DNA of 10,892 nucleotides, taken from NCBI GenBank assembly GCA_964405075.1, contig CAYOMP010000096.1:1-10892 (forward strand), given 5' to 3'. The stretch comes from CAYOMP01 sp964405075. Lineage in GTDB: Bacteria; Bacillota; Clostridia; Lachnospirales; Lachnospiraceae. Positions 6,738 through 10,892 of this stretch are shown here, piece by piece; position 1 is the stretch's first letter, and every line of letters starts with the position of its first letter. The notes beneath the pieces were generated by a model. It did not search any database. It worked only from the letters and a program-made list of their open reading frames with translations, and had not been told where the DNA came from. Made by a program: the position numbers and the translations under genes.

Positions 6738-7805
6738 ATGGAAGAGAGAATGATAAAAGTGACAGCTTTTGGCGGATGTATGGCAATGGTTTTGATAACT
6801 GTAGTAATGCTTTTACTACCACAGCAATTAGAACTTACAACGATAATTGCAGATAATGTAGTAGAACAATCGGTTGAAGAAGAAAAGGTGGAAGAAACAA
6901 CGGTAAATTACTACGACCAAGAAGTTACAGAGCAGGAAGAAAATAGTGGTATTATGAGTTGTCTCAATATACCATTACCGGAAAATGTAGAAGAAAGTGA
7001 TATAGTTATAGAAGAAAGTTACATAGATCAGATGATTAAGATATCAATTAATAATATTGATACAAATTTCTTTTCTTCAAATCCATTAGTTGGAAGTAGT
7101 GATCATATTAGTGACTTAGTATATGGTTCAGCAGATAATATGGCGCAAATTGAATTATATTTAGATAGTGTTTATGAATATGAGGCAGAGTTTAAGGATA
7201 ATCAATTAAGTGTTAAGTTTATTGAACCAAAGAGTGTGTATGATAAGATTGTTGTAATTGATCCGGGTCATGGAAGTAAAGCAGCAGGAACTGTTCATAA
7301 CAACGTGGTTGAGAAAGAAATTAATTTACAGATAGCCTTAAAATTAAAAAAATTATTAGATGAATCTGATATAAAAGCGTATTTTACGCGAGTTGAGGAT
7401 ACTAATCCAACTTTTGAAGCAAGGGCTAATTTAGCAAATAACACAAATGCTGATTTCTTTATTAGTATTCATAATAATAGCGATGGAAAATCATCTAAAT
7501 CATCCGGAACAGAAGTATTGTATGATGAATTAGCTGAATACTCTGGATTTGGTACTAAAGAATTGGCAGGTATTTTACAGGAAGAATTGGTAAGTGCATT
7601 AGGAACTAGAGATAGAGGAATAACAAAAGGAAACAGTATTTATATTATAAGAAATTCTAAGGTTCCAGTTGCGTTGGTGGAAGTAGGATTTATTACAAAT
7701 AAGAATGAAGCGGCTCAGTTAGTAAGTGAAGCTTTCCAAGAGAAGGTAGCACAGGCAATTTTTGATGGAATAGTAAGAGCCTATGAGGAAAAAGGAAATG
7801 AATAA
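6738..7805 (+). CDS. Membrane-anchored N-acetylmuramoyl-L-alanine amidase (Amidase_3)
   Basis: This 355-residue protein should cleave the MurNAc-L-Ala bond of peptidoglycan outside the membrane. Residues 8-28 form one membrane segment with positively charged residues before it (N-in, C-out). A strongly acidic linker follows (about 41-70, rich in Glu). Residues about 72-165 form a beta-rich region like AMIN-type wall-targeting domains. The Amidase_3 catalytic domain covers about 168-350. Zinc ligands are H178 (DPGHGS), E192 (VEKEIN) and H245 (ISIHNN), and the catalytic Glu is E315 in VEVGFITN; all are present. GGAGG (6726-6730) lies 7 nt before the ATG. It is related to CwlD-type cortex amidases but longer, with an added N-terminal half, so I do not give that name. 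Its last 8 nt overlap the next gene. Confidence 0.93.
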   Translation: MEERMIKVTAFGGCMAMVLITVVMLLLPQQLELTTIIADNVVEQSVEEEKVEETTVNYYDQEVTEQEENSGIMSCLNIPLPENVEESDIVIEESYIDQMIKISINNIDTNFFSSNPLVGSSDHISDLVYGSADNMAQIELYLDSVYEYEAEFKDNQLSVKFIEPKSVYDKIVVIDPGHGSKAAGTVHNNVVEKEINLQIALKLKKLLDESDIKAYFTRVEDTNPTFEARANLANNTNADFFISIHNNSDGKSSKSSGTEVLYDELAEYSGFGTKELAGILQEELVSALGTRDRGITKGNSIYIIRNSKVPVALVEVGFITNKNEAAQLVSEAFQEKVAQAIFDGIVRAYEEKGNE

Positions 7806-8382
7806 GATTATTTTTGCAACAGGAAATGAAGGTAAAATGAAAGAGGTAAGGTGCATCTTGGCTGATGTTGGGATGGATATCTTATCAATGAAAGAAGCCG
7901 GTGTTGAAATTAATATAGAAGAAAATGGAACAACTTTTGAGGAAAATGCCATTATAAAAGCAAAGGCTATTCATGAAAAGACAGGTGGAATTGTTTTGGC
8001 GGACGATTCAGGATTAGAGATTGATTACCTGGATAAAGCACCTGGAGTATATTCAGCCAGGTATATGGGAGAAGACACACCATATGATATTAAAAATTCT
8101 AAAATATTAGAATTACTTGAAGGAGTTCCTGATGAAAAGAGAACAGCAAGATTTGTATGCGTTATAGCAGCAGTTTTACCAGATGGAAAGGTTATAACAA
8201 AAAGAGGAACAATAGAGGGAATAATAGGATATTCAATACAGGGTGAAAATGGATTTGGATATGATCCTATTTTCTATTTACCAGAATATAACTGTACAAC
8301 AGCTCAATTGAGTATGGAAAAGAAAAATGAATTGAGTCATAGGGGAAAAGCATTACGTTTAATTAAGGAAGAATTAATGTAG
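7798..8382 (+). CDS. rdgB: RdgB/HAM1 family dITP/XTP pyrophosphatase
   Basis: This 194-residue enzyme hydrolyses non-canonical purine nucleoside triphosphates (ITP, dITP, XTP) to the monophosphate and pyrophosphate, keeping them out of DNA and RNA. Family marks: TGNEGK (8-13), the FEEN segment (47-50), DDSGLE (69-74) with the catalytic Asp, GFGYDP (152-157) and SHR (180-182). I chose the ATG at 7798 rather than the in-frame ATG at 7783 for two reasons. The family begins with a short strand directly before the TGN motif, and GAGG (7785-7788) lies 9 nt upstream of 7798. The ATG overlaps the amidase stop (ATGAATAA), indicating coupled translation. It is the counterpart of B. subtilis ysnA, also followed by ysnB. 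Confidence 0.95.
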   Translation: MNKIIFATGNEGKMKEVRCILADVGMDILSMKEAGVEINIEENGTTFEENAIIKAKAIHEKTGGIVLADDSGLEIDYLDKAPGVYSARYMGEDTPYDIKNSKILELLEGVPDEKRTARFVCVIAAVLPDGKVITKRGTIEGIIGYSIQGENGFGYDPIFYLPEYNCTTAQLSMEKKNELSHRGKALRLIKEELM

Positions 8383-8395
8383 TAGGAGTGGGGTT

Positions 8396-8878
8396 ATGAG
8401 AGTATTAATTGTAAGTGATACACATAAACAGGATAAAAATTTAGAAACGCTCTTAAAACGTATGGGAGAATTGGATTTATTAATTCATTTAGGAGATGTG
8501 GAAGGAAGCGAGGATTATATAGAAGCAATTGCCCCCTGTCCTGTGGAAATGGTAGCTGGAAATAATGACTATTTCTCAAGATTAGATAGGGAAAAAGAGT
8601 TAAGAATAGGAAAATACAAAGTATTAATAACTCATGGTCATTATTATTATGTGACATTAGGAACTGAACATATAAAGACTGAGGCTATCAGCCGTCAATT
8701 TGATATTGTAATGTATGGGCATACTCATAAGCCACTTTTGGAGTATGGTAAGGGAGTTACAGTATTAAATCCAGGAAGTTTATCATATCCAAGACAGGAA
8801 GGTAGAATTCCGACTTATGCGTTGATGGAAATAGATAATGAAGGTGAAGCACATTTTACATTGTGTGAATTGGAGTAA
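8396..8878 (+). CDS. ysnB: YsnB-like metallophosphodiesterase (YfcE/MJ0936 family)
   Basis: This is a 160-residue calcineurin-like phosphoesterase. Metal ligands are all visible: D8-x-H10, G33-D34, G55-N56, H80 in THGH, and G108-H109-T110-H111, followed by NPGSLSYPR (125-133). It is shorter than the YfcE paralogue at 1137-1688 and lacks its HGPRN-type insert, matching the YsnB branch. AGGAG (8384-8388) lies 7 nt before the ATG, and the gene starts 13 nt after rdgB, as in the ysnA-ysnB pair of Bacillus. The family hydrolyses phosphodiesters in vitro. A natural substrate is not established. It is the last gene of the 3829-8878 run. Confidence 0.9.
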   Translation: MRVLIVSDTHKQDKNLETLLKRMGELDLLIHLGDVEGSEDYIEAIAPCPVEMVAGNNDYFSRLDREKELRIGKYKVLITHGHYYYVTLGTEHIKTEAISRQFDIVMYGHTHKPLLEYGKGVTVLNPGSLSYPRQEGRIPTYALMEIDNEGEAHFTLCELE

Positions 8879-8983
8879 TTCTGTGCTTTGGCATTATTGG
8901 GATGTTTAATGTATTCTATTTATGAGAGGTAGTGAGGAGAATAATCTGCTTAACAAATTTTCGTTGCCTGCCGTAAAGTATGT

Positions 8984-9136
8984 GATACTCGCAAAGAGTA
9001 TTTTCTAATTTGATAGGAAAGTTCTTTCCTATCAAATAAAACGCTCTGCGAAGATGCGCACGCTTTTGCAGTAGATAAATGCCGCAAAATGCGACGCAAA
9101 AGCGGCGCAAGAATGTGCCAAGGCACATTCTTTGTT
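8984..9136 (+). other. Multi-hairpin GC-rich element (candidate ncRNA or dispersed repeat)
   Basis: Four stems follow each other: 8985-8990 with 8996-9001 (6 bp, then TTTT); 9008-9021 with 9024-9037 (14 bp, perfect, TT between the arms); 9055-9069 with 9096-9109 (14 bp, one bulged A at 9060), enclosing a 26-nt loop with a GCCGC/GCGGC alternative; and 9109-9119 with 9122-9132 (11 bp, perfect). About 9041-9130 is visibly richer in G+C than the surrounding DNA, as in RNA genes or foreign repeats. I do not recognise a named RNA family. It could be a structured RNA read from the plus strand, or a small palindromic mobile repeat of the REP/MITE kind. No flanking target duplication could be made out. 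Confidence 0.5.
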
Positions 9137-9137
9137 C
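9109..9137 (+). terminator. Terminator-like stem at the end of the structured element
   Basis: This is a perfect 11-bp stem (9109-9119 with 9122-9132) with a GTGCC/GGCAC core, preceded by A-rich sequence and followed by a T-rich tail (TTTGTTCTATT). It fits an intrinsic terminator for plus-strand transcripts coming from the rlmL-ysnB operon or from the element itself. Confidence 0.5.
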
Positions 9138-9318
9138 TATTGAAAATAAAATATATGATTCAATCTATATGAGGATTTAACTTTAAGAAATAAGAGAAGA
9201 ATTAATACATAAACTATGGCATATATTAAAACATATATATACGTTGAAATAAGTCATAAATACATAAATTGCGACAACATTTTATTAATTGTTGGTATAT
9301 TTGTAAGATTTATTTGTG

Positions 9319-9347
9319 TTGATTTATTTCTTTTAATGATATATAGT
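9319..9347 (+). promoter_or_regulatory. Candidate promoter of the SDR gene
   Basis: TTGATT (9319-9324) is followed after 17 nt by TATAGT (9342-9347), matching the sigma-A consensus at four and five positions. The expected start near 9354 gives a leader of about 65 nt before the ATG at 9419. A short inverted repeat at 9275-9294 lies just upstream and could be a regulatory site. Confidence 0.5.
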
Positions 9348-9418
9348 TAAAATAACAAAAGTTTTATAACAATTTTCTTTTGCCAAAGAATGCAATACTA
9401 AATTAAGGAGGAAATGAT

Positions 9419-10222
9419 ATGAACAGATTGAAAGACAAGGTTGCTGTTGTTACAGGCTCTACTAGTGGAATTGGTGTCGGTATTGCCAGATTATATGCGG
9501 CAGAAGGTGCTAAGGTGGTTATATGCGGACGTCGAGAAGAAAAAGGTCAGGCTGTAGTGGATAGTATTGTCAAAGAAGGTGGAGAAGCATATTACCATTT
9601 TATGGATATTACTGCCACAGAAAGTATAGAAAAATTATTTGCTGATACTGCTGAAAAGTACGGAAAAATTGATGTTTTGGTAAATAACGCTGCCAATGTA
9701 GGCTTAAAGGATGGACGAGTGGATGAATTGAGTTTGGAAATGTGGGATAATGTATTTCAAAGTGATTTACGTGGTACATTCTATACTACTAAATGTGTGC
9801 TTCCATATATGCAGAAGAATGAGGCGGGAGGTTCAATCATTAATATTGGATCTATGGCGTCATGCGGAGGAGATCTTGGCTCTACAGCATATGCCTGTGC
9901 AAAGGCGGGTGTAGATATGTTGACACAGTCTACAGCATTACAATATGGAAAGCAAAATATTCGATGTAATTGTGTACGTCCGGGATTAATTGTTACACCA
10001 CAGAATGAAGCACATGTTCCACAAGCACTTAAAGATGTATTTTTGAGTAATATTATGGTAAATCGTTATGGATGTCCAGAGGATATTGGACATATGTGTG
10101 TATATCTTGCTTCTGATGAAAGTAGCTATGTAAGTGGACAAATTATTAATGTAGATGGCGGTTTGAACTCTCATGTTTCTACTGTTGCACAGTTTAGAGA
10201 ATTGAATTCACGTACATGGTAA
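9419..10222 (+). CDS. Short-chain dehydrogenase/reductase (classical SDR, NADP-type)
   Basis: This is a 267-residue cytosolic oxidoreductase. The Rossmann motif TGSTSGIG is at 12-19, NNAA at 89-92, catalytic S145, Y158 and K162 (YACAK), and the PG motif at 188-189. R38-R39 after the second strand, with no acidic residue there, suggests NADP(H). At the place of the usual catalytic Asn (NLxG) the protein has D116 (SDLRG). The segment from ALQYGKQNIRCN (174-185) to PEDI (220-223), and the C-terminal tail after VDGG, resemble what I recall of clostridial 7alpha-hydroxysteroid dehydrogenases, but general SDRs share much of this, so the substrate is open. AAGGAGG (9405-9411) lies 7 nt before the ATG. 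The gene is monocistronic, with its own promoter and terminator. Confidence 0.92.
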   Translation: MNRLKDKVAVVTGSTSGIGVGIARLYAAEGAKVVICGRREEKGQAVVDSIVKEGGEAYYHFMDITATESIEKLFADTAEKYGKIDVLVNNAANVGLKDGRVDELSLEMWDNVFQSDLRGTFYTTKCVLPYMQKNEAGGSIINIGSMASCGGDLGSTAYACAKAGVDMLTQSTALQYGKQNIRCNCVRPGLIVTPQNEAHVPQALKDVFLSNIMVNRYGCPEDIGHMCVYLASDESSYVSGQIINVDGGLNSHVSTVAQFRELNSRTW

Positions 10223-10278
10223 GGTAATAATTATTTTTTAACTTATGGTTAAAAAACATAAGTGTTTAGAATTTGATA

Positions 10279-10317
10279 ACAAAAGCTCTCAAAGACTTGA
10301 TTTTTGGGAGCTTTTGT
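10279..10317 (+). terminator. Rho-independent terminator of the SDR gene
   Basis: The arms 10279-10293 and 10303-10317 pair over 15 bp (one T-G wobble) around a 9-nt loop. The core GCTCTC/GGGAGC is followed by TTTTGT and preceded by ACAAAA, so the A- and T-runs make it usable in both directions. It lies 57 nt after the SDR stop codon and separates it from the tRNA operon. Confidence 0.8.
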
Positions 10318-10532
10318 CATAATAAGAAAGGTTTTACACAATTAATGTAAGAAAGTGTTAGATTTTCCTATGATATAAAAGCATTTTGTGCAGAGGTTCA
10401 ACTCGAAAAGTAGAAGTCCGTTATAAGGACATTACGTGCGAAGAGTTTGTTAACAAAATTCATATGGAAATCCTGGGAATATCACAGATTTTCAATGGTG
10501 AAAAATAAAAGTAAAAAAAATGAAAAAAGTTG

Positions 10533-10561
10533 TTGACATTGTATTGCAAATAGACTATAAT
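10533..10561 (+). promoter_or_regulatory. Consensus sigma-A promoter of the tRNA operon
   Basis: TTGACA (10533-10538) and TATAAT (10556-10561) are both perfect consensus hexamers with the ideal 17-nt spacer. Transcription should begin near 10568, giving a leader of about 33 nt before tRNA-Pro. Exact consensus promoters are typical of rRNA and tRNA operons. Confidence 0.92.
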
Positions 10562-10600
10562 AATTCTTGCGTCACGGGTAAGACACGAAAGAAAAGCTTA

Positions 10601-10675
10601 CGGGGTGTGGCTCAGCTTGGCTAGAGCGCCTGGTTTGGGACCAGGAGGTCGCAGGTTCGAATCCTGTCACCCCGA
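10601..10675 (+). tRNA. tRNA-Pro (anticodon UGG)
   Basis: A full cloverleaf: acceptor CGGGGTG/CACCCCG (10601-10607 with 10668-10674), D stem GCTC/GAGC, anticodon stem CCTGG/CCAGG (10629-10633 with 10641-10645), anticodon TGG at 10636-10638, T arm GCAGG-TTCGAAT-CCTGT, discriminator A at 10675. The CCA end is not encoded. It is the first gene of the cluster. Confidence 0.97.
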
Positions 10676-10701
10676 CTGGTTTTCAAAAATCAACTAAATA
10701 T

Positions 10702-10772
10702 GCAGGTGTAGTTCAATGGTAGAACACTAGCCTTCCAAGCTAGATACGTGGGTTCGATTCCCATCACCCGCT
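10702..10772 (+). tRNA. tRNA-Gly (anticodon UCC) with an A3-C70 mismatch
   Basis: A cloverleaf of 71 nt: acceptor GCAGGTG (10702-10708) against CACCCGC (10765-10771), D stem GTTC/GAAC, anticodon stem CTAGC/GCTAG, anticodon TCC at 10734-10736, T arm GTGGG-TTCGATT-CCCAT, discriminator T at 10772 as usual for bacterial tRNA-Gly. The third acceptor pair is A10704 opposite C10769, not a Watson-Crick or G-U pair. All other stems are intact. The CCA end is not encoded. Confidence 0.95.
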
Positions 10773-10821
10773 TTTGAAGACAGTAGTTTTCAAAAGTGAA
10801 TAGAGTTAATTTTTACACTAT

Positions 10822-10892
<71 letters not shown>

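Larger units (their letters stand above)
8879..9418. other. Intergenic region with a structured GC-rich element
   Basis: The right two thirds (9137-9418) are AT-rich with a short inverted repeat (CAACA 9275-9279, TGTTG 9290-9294) and the promoter of the next gene. The left part contains the GC-rich multi-hairpin element at 8984-9136. A possible plus-strand promoter before the element is TTGGCA (8888-8893) and, 18 nt on, TATTCT (8912-8917). A 70-residue minus-strand frame at 8916-9128 has no recognisable domain, starts inside a hairpin arm, and is most likely a by-product of the element. Confidence 0.55.
10223..10600. other. Intergenic region between SDR gene and tRNA operon
   Basis: It holds an AT-only 9-bp hairpin (10234-10242 with 10248-10256), the SDR terminator (10279-10317), an unassigned branched structure at 10397-10447 (AACTC/GAGTT enclosing a GTCC/GGAC hairpin at 10416-10430), and the tRNA promoter (10533-10561). 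I see no open reading frame with a ribosome binding site. Confidence 0.5.

Noticed and set aside
6650..6856. A plus-strand frame across the peptidase end and amidase start
   Set aside because: It overlaps two well-supported genes in another frame and has no RBS or domain.
7783..7797. Upstream in-frame ATG for the RdgB protein (five extra residues)
   Set aside because: RdgB proteins start just before the TGN motif, the GAGG site is correctly spaced for 7798, and 7798 gives the usual ATGAATAA overlap.
10391..10447. preQ1-I-like start (AGAGGTTC) suggesting a riboswitch
   Set aside because: The pairing partner (CCTCT) and the A-rich tail of that class are absent, and no queuosine gene follows.

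Overview
The window is AT-rich DNA, apparently from a low-GC anaerobic Firmicute. The gene content fits a gut Lachnospiraceae-type Clostridium relative: a clostridial C1 peptidase with a lectin-like tail, an anchored Amidase_3 protein, an ysnA/ysnB-like gene pair, A+T-rich codon use and strong AGGAGG-type ribosome binding sites. This placement is inference from gene families, not from a database search. All confident protein genes are on the + strand.

Layout. (1) Bases 1-483 hold no convincing protein gene. On the minus strand they contain a complete-looking small-RNA unit: promoter 316-288, 5' hairpin from about 280, C-rich middle, and a Rho-independent terminator ending near 167. (2) 484-657 encodes a 57-residue Asn-rich hydrophilic protein, followed by a terminator-like hairpin at 780-813. 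(3) 1137-3600 carries three separately spaced genes: a YfcE-type phosphodiesterase, an orphan PD-(D/E)XK nuclease-like protein and a YjaB-like GNAT acetyltransferase. (4) 3829-8878 is a tight five-gene run that looks like an operon: THUMP/RlmL-type rRNA methyltransferase, secreted C1 cysteine peptidase (TTG start), membrane-anchored N-acetylmuramoyl-L-alanine amidase, RdgB/HAM1 (d)ITP/XTP pyrophosphatase and a second YfcE/YsnB-type phosphodiesterase. An extended -10 before the amidase may give internal initiation. (5) 8879-9418 contains a GC-rich, multi-hairpin element (about 8984-9136) ending in a terminator-like stem. Its composition is unlike its surroundings. (6) 9419-10222 is a monocistronic NADP-type short-chain dehydrogenase with its own promoter and a strong terminator. 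(7) 10533-10892 is a tRNA operon with an exact consensus promoter (TTGACA-N17-TATAAT), reading Pro(UGG), Gly(UCC) and Arg(UCU, cut by the window end).

How the genes relate. The operon pairs RNA modification and nucleotide-pool cleaning (RlmL-like, RdgB, YsnB) with cell-surface enzymes (peptidase, amidase). The rdgB-ysnB order mirrors the ysnA-ysnB pair of Bacillus subtilis, so the right half looks ancestral and the TTG-started peptidase looks like an accessory member. The least explained parts are non-coding: the minus-strand C-rich sRNA candidate at 167-280, the structured element at 8984-9136, and non-Watson-Crick pairs in the acceptor stems of two of the three tRNAs.
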